Assembly (NCBI RefSeq): GCF_013114545.1
Contig: NZ_VTXI01000003.1
Coordinates: 207,961 to 271,960, forward strand
Length of the DNA: 64,000 nucleotides
Direction: 5' to 3'
Origin: Vibrio sp. RE86
Lineage (GTDB): Bacteria; Pseudomonadota; Gammaproteobacteria; Enterobacterales; Vibrionaceae
Positions 42,776 through 51,415 of the stretch are shown here, in pieces. The position numbers were made by a program, and so were the translations under genes. The notes below the pieces were generated by a model. The model was given only the letters and a program-made list of their open reading frames with translations, was not told the DNA's origin and did no database searches. Position 1 is the stretch's first letter; every line of letters begins with the position of its first letter.

Positions 42776-44242
42776 CTATAAACTGTGTCCAAAGGTGCCT
42801 TCAGTGCCGCCTTTCGTGTTATCAACAAAGCTGTCCGTTTGCTCTTGCTTCGATTGAGCCTCGTTCGCTGGCGCTATATAAGCCCCGCGTCCAAGAAGGT
42901 AGTACTCAAAATCATTGGGCTCGACAAATGACTCTGTCGGCAACGAAATACGTCGACGATCCACTGGCTGCGCTAAACGCGGCGTGACTAAAATCACCAA
43001 CTCTGTTTCGCCAGAAATGTACTCTTGGCTATTAAACATTTGGCCCAAGACTGGGATGTCACTAAAGCCTGGCATCTCTTCGACCACATCACGTACATTT
43101 TCACTCAATAGACCCGCAATACCGATGGTTTGGCCATCAGCAAGCTCTAGCGTTGAAGAAGCACTTCGGCGTGTAATAGGGGGAATAACATAGGTTCCGT
43201 TTGTCGCCCCCGGGCTCAACGTCAGCGTAGAAGCATTCGCAAGCTCACTCACATCAACCGCAAGATTGAGGTTAATTTTTTTGTCTGATAGAACTGTAGG
43301 TATAAACTTGAGGCCTACACCGTACTCTTTGTATTCAATGGTAATGCCGTCATCATCAGGCACGGGAATAGGAAATTCACCACCCGCTAAAAACTCTGCT
43401 TTCGCACCACTTAATGCGGTTAGGTTAGGTTCGGCTAATACTTTCGCCGTACCGTTTTGCTTGGCAATATCCAGTGCAAAGGTAAACAAGGTGTTGCTAT
43501 CTATAAACGTCCCGAGTAGGCCTGTGCTATCGACGCCAGGCGCATTGAAAATTGGCCCCACGACGCCGCCGACATCATCAATCACACCACCAGCCGACGT
43601 CCCGCCCCAATTAAACTCGCCACCACTGGTTTGAAAGAAATGGAAATTGGAATCGAACTTTCTCACAAGACTGCGCTGAACCTCTGCCACAGTCACTTCA
43701 AGCATCACTTGCTGAGCACCACCAATGGTCATTAGATTGATGACTCCGGTATTGTTAACTTGCTCACTGTTTGACTCGTTAGCTTTGTCGGCTTCTTTAC
43801 CCGCGGTATAAGTCTCGGCAACACGGAGCGCAATATTCATCGCTGACTGAGAGCTAATTTGTCCGCTCAAGATCAGACGATTTTGTGCACTGTGTACTTT
43901 GATCTCCTCATCGGGAAGAAACTCATACAATTTGGCCTTTAAGCTATTGAGGTCATGGGTGACTTCTATGTTGATGGATTCAATCAACTGCCCTCGACTG
44001 TCCCACGCCATTAAGTTTGTTGAGCCTAATTTTTTACCGATAAGAAACACTTCATCGGATTTAAGCATCACAATATCCAATACTTCGGGATCGCCCAATG
44101 AGACACGTTTTGCTTTTCCAGCCAGCGTGACATGGGTGGATTTGTGATGTGGAACTTTGACGATTTTCCCTGACTGAGTCGCCGCATAAGTGGTGCCACT
44201 GCTCATTAAGAAAATAGTAATTAATAAGAGTATATTTCTCAT
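42776..44242 (-). CDS. rcpA: RcpA/CpaC outer-membrane secretin
   Basis: A 488-residue secretin with a cleavable signal peptide (about residues 1-20). A BON-like N-terminal domain (about 85-150) precedes the secretin barrel (about 250-440), where PITRRSASSTLELADGQTIGIAG and ELVILVTPRLAQPV are the familiar signature. It forms the outer-membrane channel of the Flp pilus. It starts eight bases after rcpC. Confidence 0.93.
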   Translation of the reverse strand: MRNILLLITIFLMSSGTTYAATQSGKIVKVPHHKSTHVTLAGKAKRVSLGDPEVLDIVMLKSDEVFLIGKKLGSTNLMAWDSRGQLIESINIEVTHDLNSLKAKLYEFLPDEEIKVHSAQNRLILSGQISSQSAMNIALRVAETYTAGKEADKANESNSEQVNNTGVINLMTIGGAQQVMLEVTVAEVQRSLVRKFDSNFHFFQTSGGEFNWGGTSAGGVIDDVGGVVGPIFNAPGVDSTGLLGTFIDSNTLFTFALDIAKQNGTAKVLAEPNLTALSGAKAEFLAGGEFPIPVPDDDGITIEYKEYGVGLKFIPTVLSDKKINLNLAVDVSELANASTLTLSPGATNGTYVIPPITRRSASSTLELADGQTIGIAGLLSENVRDVVEEMPGFSDIPVLGQMFNSQEYISGETELVILVTPRLAQPVDRRRISLPTESFVEPNDFEYYLLGRGAYIAPANEAQSKQEQTDSFVDNTKGGTEGTFGHSL

Positions 44243-44250
44243 AGCTCACC

Positions 44251-44994
44251 TCAATCCTTGACTCGGATATTGCTAGATTCAGTGCCCTTGATGATAGTGA
44301 CGCTTGGGGCAACATATCGTTTGACGACTTTTTCTTCTTCATGTGGGTTTCTCAGCGCAAGCTGGATCTTTCCACGACTCTCTGCAGATAAGAGCTTTTC
44401 GGCCTGTCTTGGTGAAACTTCAAGTGTGACGGCTCTTACGATGACAGGTTTGTTCTCTTTAGTTCGAGCTGTTTGGTCAACCGCCAGTACCTTTATTTCT
44501 TTAAGCACAGTGACTGTAGAAGCAGAGTTTTTGCCATACTTAACGGTATTGAGAATATCGACTTTGTTGCCTGGTAATAAAAATCCCGCGACACCAATAA
44601 CGTCATTAACTCGTATAGTGACCGCTCTTTTATTTTCAGGAATTAAAGCGGCGAGGGTTGAACCTTCCCCAGAAGCAGAAAGCCGGTTCGCCGTTAGAAT
44701 TTCACCTGGATAGATAGTGGTTGCCGCGACTTGACCAAGTAAATCTTCGGCCTTAGTTATCTGGAACTCATCTCGCCAGTCTTTCTCGAGTAACTTGCTC
44801 GATACATGTTGCTCCTCAATGATGGTGCCCGCCACGATTTCTTGTGTAGCGACCATCACTGGCTCACGTTCAACCACCTCAACTTCTGTTTGGGGAGTGA
44901 GTTGCCTGTCCATCCACTGCTTGGCAAAAAATACCGCAGCCAGACCAAACACAATAGAGAGTAAGAATAATAAAATAACTTGGTTTCGACTCAT
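44251..44994 (-). CDS. rcpC: RcpC/CpaB pilus assembly protein
   Basis: A 247-residue protein with an N-terminal membrane anchor (about residues 7-25) followed by a SAF domain (about 45-110) containing VMVATQEIVAGTIIEEQHV and YPGEILTANRL. CpaB/RcpC proteins sit in the periplasm and modify or stabilise the secretin and pilus. Its start overlaps the end of the AAA+ ATPase gene by four bases, so the two are translationally coupled. Confidence 0.9.
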   Translation of the reverse strand: MSRNQVILLFLLSIVFGLAAVFFAKQWMDRQLTPQTEVEVVEREPVMVATQEIVAGTIIEEQHVSSKLLEKDWRDEFQITKAEDLLGQVAATTIYPGEILTANRLSASGEGSTLAALIPENKRAVTIRVNDVIGVAGFLLPGNKVDILNTVKYGKNSASTVTVLKEIKVLAVDQTARTKENKPVIVRAVTLEVSPRQAEKLLSAESRGKIQLALRNPHEEEKVVKRYVAPSVTIIKGTESSNIRVKD

Positions 44995-46337
44995 CGAGCG
45001 CCTCCTCCCTTGCCATCAGCAGTAAAATACACTTCCCACGCGCGGCTTATGATTTCAGGAGAGATAACGGGGTCAACTTCTTCAAATACGATGATATCTC
45101 GGCTGATCCCAACAATGTCCTTTGGTAGACAGGGATAAAAGCCCACGTCATGCTGACGATGTAAGTCAAATAAAGTATCGAAACATCCCTCTGATAGGGA
45201 CAAATTTTTAGAATTAGAGATGATATGCCAGAGCTCTCTATACTCCTGCTCTAAAAGCGGACCAAATTGGATTTTGTAGCCTAAACGACGTAAAAAAGCG
45301 GGGTCACTGATCTTTTCAGGATCAAGGTTCGTAGAAAAAGCCAGCGTAAGAATGAAAGGGATCGAAATTTGCTGACCATTGGGTAAATTGAGGTAATCGT
45401 AGAAGTACTCCATTGGAACAATCCAACGATTGAGTAGCGTATCCACGGGCATTGGCTGACGGCCTAAATCATCAATAATAAAAATACCGTTGTTAGCCAT
45501 CATCTGCAGTGGAGCCATCCACACCTTGTTGTGCTCACTATGATTAACCTCAAGCATATCCATAGTAAGCTCGCCGCCAACTTGAATACTTGGGCGCTCA
45601 CACAGAGCCCATCTGCGATCAAAATGCTCTTTAAATGTTATGGATTGGATATCATCACTTCGAACCTTCTTGTGATGCTGAGGAGAAAACACTTTAATGA
45701 TGTTTCCCGCAGCAAAGACCGCATAAGGCACATAAACGGAAGTATTAAGAGAGTTGAGGAGACGAGTCGCAACAAAAGTTTTACCCGAACCCGCACTGCC
45801 GTACAAAAGTAAAGCTCGGCCAGAATTAATCGCCGGACCAAGTACGCCGACCATGCGGTGTGCACCTAAAACGTCGGACAAAGCGTATTCGACATCATCG
45901 CGATTAACCATTTGAGCGCGAACATCTTGCTCTTCGACCATCTTATTGTATTGAGTTAATGAAACTGGCACGGGCCCTAGGTAGGCATCTTTAATGAAAG
46001 CAGTATCCGCTTCTTGCATACCGGCTTCAGACAAACCATATCTTACGTGACCGCTGGATTGAGCCGCGAAACTCGTCGGAGATGCTTGGTAAACTTCTAT
46101 TAATGATTTAGAACGCAAGCTAGCCAAAATGTCTTCGATCATGTGGCTGTTTATGCACAGAAGCTTGGTCAGCTGAAGAAGATCAGACTTGGGGTATGCG
46201 GCAACGTGTTTGATCACTAAGTTTTCAACTACGGCTTGGGGTACGCCTAGACCATCAAACGTAGTTGGAACGACGGGCGCTTGTGCCTGAGGGGTGAGTT
46301 CGGTTCTATGTCTTACCTTGGAGCTTACCTGAACCAT
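44991..46337 (-). CDS. AAA+ ATPase of the tad locus, function unknown
   Basis: A 448-residue ATPase. Residues 30-115 look like a winged-helix module (LLQLTKLLCINSHMIEDILASL with a beta-wing) and are followed by a AAA+ core with Walker A GSAGSGKT (180-187), Walker B IFIIDDL (285-291) and a sensor segment FSTNLDP (334-340) with following arginines (DPAFLRRLG). It is unrelated to the TadA type. It sits between tadV and rcpC, where the classical tad locus has no gene, and overlaps rcpC by four bases. Roles such as remodelling or regulation are possible; none can be shown. It is not a sigma-54 activator, because no GAFTGA motif is present. Confidence 0.82.
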   Translation of the reverse strand: MVQVSSKVRHRTELTPQAQAPVVPTTFDGLGVPQAVVENLVIKHVAAYPKSDLLQLTKLLCINSHMIEDILASLRSKSLIEVYQASPTSFAAQSSGHVRYGLSEAGMQEADTAFIKDAYLGPVPVSLTQYNKMVEEQDVRAQMVNRDDVEYALSDVLGAHRMVGVLGPAINSGRALLLYGSAGSGKTFVATRLLNSLNTSVYVPYAVFAAGNIIKVFSPQHHKKVRSDDIQSITFKEHFDRRWALCERPSIQVGGELTMDMLEVNHSEHNKVWMAPLQMMANNGIFIIDDLGRQPMPVDTLLNRWIVPMEYFYDYLNLPNGQQISIPFILTLAFSTNLDPEKISDPAFLRRLGYKIQFGPLLEQEYRELWHIISNSKNLSLSEGCFDTLFDLHRQHDVGFYPCLPKDIVGISRDIIVFEEVDPVISPEIISRAWEVYFTADGKGGGAR

Positions 46338-46352
46338 GTTGACTCCTTGTCA

Positions 46353-46871
46353 CTAATTCAGAAAATAGAAATTGAGCGCCAAACCGATAACGACAACAGG
46401 AGCAAAAGGCATTCTATAATGCTCACTCATTTTTTTCGGAGATTCCAATGCTTTAGTACTAGATGCTCCATATTGAAATAGCATCGAATACTTATTTTTT
46501 AGAGTGGAGAGTTGCTCTGGATCCTCTGCAATTTTCAATAAAGCATAGAAAACCCCAACAACGACACTGGCAACTGCAATCCAAAAAATAGAATCTAATA
46601 TGTACTCACTTCCAACCCAAAAACCTATCACACCCAAAAGTTTAACGTCTCCTGGTGCCATCACTTTTAAAAAGTAAAGGATGAGAGCGACAATAAAGCA
46701 AGTAATACCAGTAATAAAAGAAAATAGGACTAATGTATAATTTTGAATAAAAAAAGCTTTATCGATTAGTGATAAAGCCAATATAGATATTAATAAATAA
46801 TTTGGGATTCGGTGTTCTCTTGCATCCGAAACCGCGACAACGAACAACAGAACCCAAATAAATGTATTCAT
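46353..46871 (-). CDS. tadV: TadV/CpaA prepilin peptidase
   Basis: A 172-residue integral membrane aspartic protease of the A24 family, short form lacking the methylase domain. One catalytic aspartate is in VSDAREHRIPN and the second in APGDVKLLG (GD motif). It removes the leader of the Flp prepilins encoded just upstream. It stands second in the operon direction after the two pilin genes. Confidence 0.92.
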   Translation of the reverse strand: MNTFIWVLLFVVAVSDAREHRIPNYLLISILALSLIDKAFFIQNYTLVLFSFITGITCFIVALILYFLKVMAPGDVKLLGVIGFWVGSEYILDSIFWIAVASVVVGVFYALLKIAEDPEQLSTLKNKYSMLFQYGASSTKALESPKKMSEHYRMPFAPVVVIGLALNFYFLN

Positions 46872-46892
46872 ATAAATGCTCGCTTTATTATT

Positions 46893-47042
46893 TTAAGTAA
46901 ACAGTGATGCAAACTGCTCTGTCAGTAGCCCTCTAAATGCTAGGAACAACCCTGCAAAACCCACAACTAGCATCCCTGCGCCGACCACGTATTCAACAAC
47001 AGTTAGGCCTTCTTCATCTTTCATAAATTCAATAAAAGTCAT
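46893..47042 (-). CDS. flp2: Flp-type pilin, second copy
   Basis: A 49-residue pilin. Its leader MTFIEFMKDEEG is followed by LTVVEYVVGAGMLVVGF; processing would occur after G12, leaving the E+5/Y+6 pair that marks Flp pilins. The C-terminal tail is short and hydrophobic. It is 108 bases downstream of flp1 and shares the DEEGLTVVEYVVGAG core but differs after that, so it may be a minor pilin or an alternative major one. Confidence 0.88.
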   Translation of the reverse strand: MTFIEFMKDEEGLTVVEYVVGAGMLVVGFAGLFLAFRGLLTEQFASLFT

Positions 47043-47150
47043 AGTAAAATGCCTCCCTAAGCATTTTTATTTGAGCAACCAATGATGTTCTCTTCATTGG
47101 TGACTCAAATAATAATTAACTATAGACCTTAAAGATTCAAAAAATATATT

Positions 47151-47333
47151 TTACGAACCGTCAGGTGCATTACCTAGCACTGTTCCTAGTTGACTTTCTA
47201 ATGCAGAACTAAAAGTACCAAATATACCGGCCAACCCTGCGACTAATAAACCAGCACCAACAACGTACTCCACGACTGTCAGTCCTTCTTCATCCTTCAT
47301 AAACGCAGTTATTTTATTAACTAATTTGCTCAT
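47151..47333 (-). CDS. flp1: Flp-type pilin, first copy
   Basis: A 60-residue Flp prepilin, MSKLVNKITAFMKDEEG then LTVVEYVVGAGLLVAGL; the peptidase site is after G17 with Glu at +5 and Tyr at +6. The mature pilin is about 43 residues. The ATG at 47333 is preferred over an upstream extension because AGGAG lies eight bases before it. It is the first gene of the tad operon and is probably the most abundant product. Confidence 0.9.
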   Translation of the reverse strand: MSKLVNKITAFMKDEEGLTVVEYVVGAGLLVAGLAGIFGTFSSALESQLGTVLGNAPDGS

Positions 47334-47357
47334 GCTATGTCTCCTTCCAAAGTTCAT

Positions 47358-47782
47358 TAAGCGTTGCGCTTATTGATAATTTAGAGTTTAGAAATCATAA
47401 GAGTTAGGATTTTTATGTCTATCTATAGCACTTTTTTGCCATATAATTATTCTTAACTACACTTGAAAAAAGCCGTAATTTAAATTATCGCGAATAAAAC
47501 CTTCTTGATTAAAAATTCGACTCTTTTTTTTAGTCATTAATTTCGAATGGTTATGAAAGGACAATTTACATAATCCACGCAAATAATTCTCACTTTTACT
47601 TTTCTCATTTTTGATACTTGACAGCTAAAAGCAAGATTATAAATGTGATATTTAGCGCAAAATAGTCCCATCATAATTATTAATATAGTCAATATGAAAC
47701 TTGAATAATTTGATGTTCTCGTACTAAGCTTTTGACCTATAGAGTGCCTACAATAATCAGTTAGAACTAAAGGTGATCTACA
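47358..47782. other. AT-rich divergent region between tad operon and AraC gene
   Basis: This 425-base stretch has no open reading frame worth reporting. It is clearly more AT-rich than its surroundings and must hold the promoters of the tad operon (minus strand) and of the AraC-type gene (plus strand). A TGGCA...GTGC sequence upstream of flp1 has wrong spacing for sigma-54. Confidence 0.5.
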
Positions 47783-48520
47783 GTGGATGTGTTACTTAAA
47801 GGCTATTGGATTGGTCAATCTGTCACTTTTGTCCCCAAAGATTTCACACGTGATTTGGAAAACTATTTCCACATACTCGATCTTGGGCACGACGTATCCG
47901 TGCTTAGTGAACCAGATATTCATTTTTGTTTTTTCTATTACAGAGAGCCCTACCACTCGCTGTTTGAAACCACGGTAAAGTTATGTCGAAATCTAAACAA
48001 ACAAGTTATCCTCATCTACGATGAAGAACCACCTTTAGACATTGAGCATGCTGACATAATATTTGATAGCTTTGATGCCACTATTGGCGACGCTCATCTG
48101 TGGTCAAAAGAGCTCAGCAATCGTATTCATTTCGAATTTACCCACCACCAAGAAATCTTAGACATCAACAAACTTACCGCTCAACAAGGCCAGAAACACA
48201 TCAGCAAAGACTTGGTCGAAATGTTGAAATATATAGAAAAAAACCTATCCCGAACGATTCGTGAAGAAGATGTCGCCGATTATTGTCACTACTCGGTGAC
48301 CTACTTTTCCAAGTTTTTTCATAAAACGATTGGCATCAGCTTTCGTGACTACTTAACTTTAAAGCGAATCAATCTAGCCAAACAACTACTCGTCAATGAC
48401 CGAAAGGAGAAGATATCCTTTATCGCATTTCAATGTGGCTATAATGATGTTTCTTACTTTTCACGCATTTTTAAGAAAAAAACAGGCACAACTCCCGCGA
48501 TCTACCGTCAACTTCACTAA
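47783..48520 (+). CDS. AraC-family regulator with unusual N-terminal domain
   Basis: A 245-residue regulator. The C-terminal 100 residues hold two helix-turn-helix units of the AraC type (IREEDVADYCHYSVTYFSKFF and KISFIAFQCGYNDVSYFSRIF). The N-terminal 130 residues lack a recognised sugar-binding cupin and instead show alternating strands and helices (NKQVILIYDEEP, HADIIFDSFDATIGD) that recall a degenerate receiver domain; this is a guess. The start is GTG at 47783, with AAGGTG seven bases upstream. It is divergent from the tad operon and is a candidate regulator of it. Confidence 0.75.
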   Translation: MDVLLKGYWIGQSVTFVPKDFTRDLENYFHILDLGHDVSVLSEPDIHFCFFYYREPYHSLFETTVKLCRNLNKQVILIYDEEPPLDIEHADIIFDSFDATIGDAHLWSKELSNRIHFEFTHHQEILDINKLTAQQGQKHISKDLVEMLKYIEKNLSRTIREEDVADYCHYSVTYFSKFFHKTIGISFRDYLTLKRINLAKQLLVNDRKEKISFIAFQCGYNDVSYFSRIFKKKTGTTPAIYRQLH

Positions 48521-48652
48521 TCTATCTCCAGTCACAAGATAGGATAAAACTTGGTCTCTATTGCTTCCCTACAGTTTGATTCACATGCTAAAGTTAACAT
48601 TCCATTAACAATAAAAATAACCATAACTTTGCCAATAACACGGAGTTAGAGA

Positions 48653-50338
48653 ATGATTCAGCCTAACGAGTTAAGCAAACCGACCTGTGCTCTCCCACCA
48701 CCAAACGAAATGATCCTAAAATGGGCAGAGGAACGCCCCAATGAGATCTATTTGAAACAAATCATCAATCGAAAGTTTGTTGAATACACCTACAGTGACG
48801 TCGCAGAACAAGCCTTAAAGCTTGTCACTGCGTTAAATGAACTTGGCGTTAAACCTCGCGATAAAGTCGCTTTAGTATCGAAAAACTGTGCTGAATGGTT
48901 CATCTGTGACCTTGCTATGATGCTAGGTGATTTTGTCAGTGTGCCAATCTTTCCTACAGCAGGCGCAGATACGATCGAGTACTGTGTCACTCACAGTGAG
49001 AGTAAAGTGCTGATTGGCGGTAAGCTTGATGATGCTGCTGCAACGCAAGAAGTCATCAATTCAAAGCCAGATTTAATTACTATCTCATTGCCATACGACT
49101 CAGCACCTAATTGTCAGCATTCATTTACTGACTTAATTGCAAACCACCAGCCTAGTGAAAGTCGCCCAGAGCATTATGACGACAAGTTAATGTCGCTCGT
49201 ATATACCTCGGGGACATCTGGATTACCAAAAGGGGCAATGCTCACTTACGGTGCGTTCAGTTGGTCAGTTCAACAACTCATCAACCACATAGGAATCCAA
49301 GCCAATGACAGGCTGTTCTCATACTTGCCGCTTGCTCACATCACCGAGCGTGTTTACATCTTTGGCTCTTCGATCATGGGAGGTGTACAAACGGCATTCC
49401 CAGAGTCACTTGATACGTTCATTGAAGACGTGAAAATGCAGCGTCCGACGCTGTTTATCTCAGTGCCTCGCTTATGGACTCTCTTCCAACAGCGCATTCA
49501 AGATAAACTGCCGCAGAAGAAGCTCAATGTCTTGCTTAAGATACCTTTCGTAAACTCCCTGATTAAGAAGAAACTTGCCGATGGTTTAGGTCTGGATCAA
49601 GCACGCGTTTTAGGCTGTGGCTCGGCACCAGTCTCTCCAGCATTACTCGATTGGTACTACAGTGTTGGCCTCAACATTACCGAAGCCTGGGGAATGACAG
49701 AGTCGTTTGCCTACAGCACACTGAACTACCCATTCCGCGCAGATAAGATTGGCTCGGTGGGTAATGCTGGCCCTGGTATTGAGTTGAAGATAGCGGACGA
49801 TGAAGAGATCATGGTTCGAGGCCAAGGTCTATTCTCTGGTTACTACAAGAATGACATTGCCACTCAAGAATCTTTTGACTCTGATGGCTGGCTACATACA
49901 GGCGATATTGGTTTTATCGACAATGAAGGCTATCTCACTATCCAAGGCCGTAAGAAAGACACCTTCAAGACAGCAAAAGGCAAATTCGTCGCACCTGTGC
50001 CTATCGAGAAGAAACTCTTTGAGTACAGCCGTGTAGAGATGATGTGTCTAATTGGGTTAGGGCTTCCTGCTCCAATTCTTTTGGTTGTGCCACACGACTT
50101 CCCTAACTTTGATCGTGAGCGTTATGCTCGCACGACTGAAAAGGTCATTGCGCGTATGAATGCTCAGCTTGAATCCCATGAGCAAATCAAAGGGGTATTG
50201 ATGATCAAAGATCCTTGGAGCATTGAAAATGGCATTCTCACACCAACGTTGAAGATAAAACGTCATATCCTTGAGCAGAAGTACCATGATGTGGGCCACA
50301 ATTGGCCAAAAGGTCAACTGATTGTTTGGGAAGAATAG
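48653..50338 (+). CDS. AMP-binding acyl-CoA synthetase
   Basis: A 561-residue adenylate-forming ligase of the long-chain acyl-CoA synthetase type. The phosphate-binding loop YTSGTSGLPKGAM starts near residue 184, WGMTES follows near 345 and GWLHTGDIG near 412. It would activate a fatty acid with ATP and CoA. The exact chain length is unknown and no beta-oxidation genes are next to it. The start at 48653 has GGAG upstream. A terminator follows. Confidence 0.87.
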   Translation: MIQPNELSKPTCALPPPNEMILKWAEERPNEIYLKQIINRKFVEYTYSDVAEQALKLVTALNELGVKPRDKVALVSKNCAEWFICDLAMMLGDFVSVPIFPTAGADTIEYCVTHSESKVLIGGKLDDAAATQEVINSKPDLITISLPYDSAPNCQHSFTDLIANHQPSESRPEHYDDKLMSLVYTSGTSGLPKGAMLTYGAFSWSVQQLINHIGIQANDRLFSYLPLAHITERVYIFGSSIMGGVQTAFPESLDTFIEDVKMQRPTLFISVPRLWTLFQQRIQDKLPQKKLNVLLKIPFVNSLIKKKLADGLGLDQARVLGCGSAPVSPALLDWYYSVGLNITEAWGMTESFAYSTLNYPFRADKIGSVGNAGPGIELKIADDEEIMVRGQGLFSGYYKNDIATQESFDSDGWLHTGDIGFIDNEGYLTIQGRKKDTFKTAKGKFVAPVPIEKKLFEYSRVEMMCLIGLGLPAPILLVVPHDFPNFDRERYARTTEKVIARMNAQLESHEQIKGVLMIKDPWSIENGILTPTLKIKRHILEQKYHDVGHNWPKGQLIVWEE

Positions 50339-50359
50339 TCTCAGGTGATATAAATAAAG

Positions 50360-50384
50360 GGAGAGCTTTGGCTCTCCTTTTTTG
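50360..50384 (+). terminator. Rho-independent terminator of the acyl-CoA synthetase gene
   Basis: GGAGAGC, loop TTTG, GCTCTCC, then TTTTTT. Confidence 0.75.
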
Positions 50385-50408
50385 TTTTAGCGGAAGTAGG
50401 GATAGATT

Positions 50409-51314
50409 ATGGATGCAAGGCTGCATCACCTGGCAGGACTGCGCTATTTTGAAGTAGCAGCACGGTTAAACAGTTATAGCCGCGCGGCAGATGAACTGTG
50501 TATCAGTCAAGCTGCTGTGAGCCAGAAAATTCGTCAACTTGAAGACGGTTTGGGTTGTAAGTTGTTTATGCGAAACGGCCGAGAAATGTGCCTAACAGAG
50601 CAGGGGAAAATCTTGTTCAAGCATGTCTCTCTAAGTTTCGAGAATATCGTCACTGGCCTGAACCAAATCCAGAGCGAGCCTGTTGAAGGACTTCTCTGTG
50701 TCAGTTCTACTCCTTCATTCGCTTCACGCTGGCTGTTACCCAGACTTTGGAAGTTCTCAACTCAACACCCAAATATTCCCATTCGCATTATTACCAGCTG
50801 CGATGCCCCTAATCTAAAGCAAGGCGATGCGGATCTAGCTATCTGGCAAGGTGAAGAGTTGGAAACAAGTGACGTACAGAAACTGCATAAAGAATTTTTG
50901 TTTGAAGAAGCCATTTACCCATTTTGTTCCCCTCACCTAACCCAATCAATTGAACTGTCAGACCCTCAACAACTACTCAAGACATGGTTGATCCACTACG
51001 AGTCCGGTGGATACCCTTGGCAAAGTTGGTTTGCTCAAGCAGGCGTAACGATGAATAAAGAGTCTGTTCAATGGATGGATGTCAGTACTTTTGACCACGC
51101 AATGAATGCCGTAATGGCCGGTCACGGTGCTTGCTTAGCTTCTGATTCTTTAGCAAGTGACTATGTTGAAAGAGGGCTACTGATTAAGCCATTTGATATA
51201 GGAATGACACCTGGTATTCAATTTAACTTGTTTTATGACGCAGGGTCACCACGTCGAAACCGAATACAAGCGTTTGCACACTGGTTACATGATGAGCTAG
51301 AAACACGCGAATAG
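50409..51314 (+). CDS. GcvA-like LysR-type regulator
   Basis: A 301-residue LysR-family regulator. The N-terminus HHLAGLRYFEVAARLNSYSR with AADELCISQAAVSQKIRQLE and the following LFMRNGREMCLTEQG resemble the GcvA group (AmpR/GcvA-like). The ligand domain has the group's GDADLAIWQGE motif. Its target is not evident: the preceding acyl-CoA synthetase gene is on the same strand and separated by a terminator, and the next gene is convergent fusA. Confidence 0.8.
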   Translation: MDARLHHLAGLRYFEVAARLNSYSRAADELCISQAAVSQKIRQLEDGLGCKLFMRNGREMCLTEQGKILFKHVSLSFENIVTGLNQIQSEPVEGLLCVSSTPSFASRWLLPRLWKFSTQHPNIPIRIITSCDAPNLKQGDADLAIWQGEELETSDVQKLHKEFLFEEAIYPFCSPHLTQSIELSDPQQLLKTWLIHYESGGYPWQSWFAQAGVTMNKESVQWMDVSTFDHAMNAVMAGHGACLASDSLASDYVERGLLIKPFDIGMTPGIQFNLFYDAGSPRRNRIQAFAHWLHDELETRE

Positions 51315-51359
51315 CGCGCTATATCATCAGTATTTTTATAGCAGTTCTCAGAAAAAGAA

Positions 51360-51391
51360 AAACCCTGAAGCTTTCACTTCAGGGTTTTTTT
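51360..51391. terminator. Terminator shared by the LysR gene and fusA
   Basis: AAACCCTGAAG and CTTCAGGGTTT form an 11-base-pair stem. T follows on the plus strand, and a T-rich stretch follows on the minus strand. It lies between convergent stop codons, so it can work for both. Confidence 0.8.
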
Positions 51392-51415
51392 AAGCTATCT
51401 AGCTAACTTAAAGAA

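Noticed and set aside
44991..46337. Sigma-54 activator identity for the tad-locus ATPase
   Set aside because: There is no GAFTGA loop and no C-terminal Fis-type helix-turn-helix.
47425..47445. Sigma-54 promoter of flp1
   Set aside because: TGGCA and GTGC elements are present on the minus strand, but the GG-to-GC distance is one base short and the -12 element lacks TTGC.
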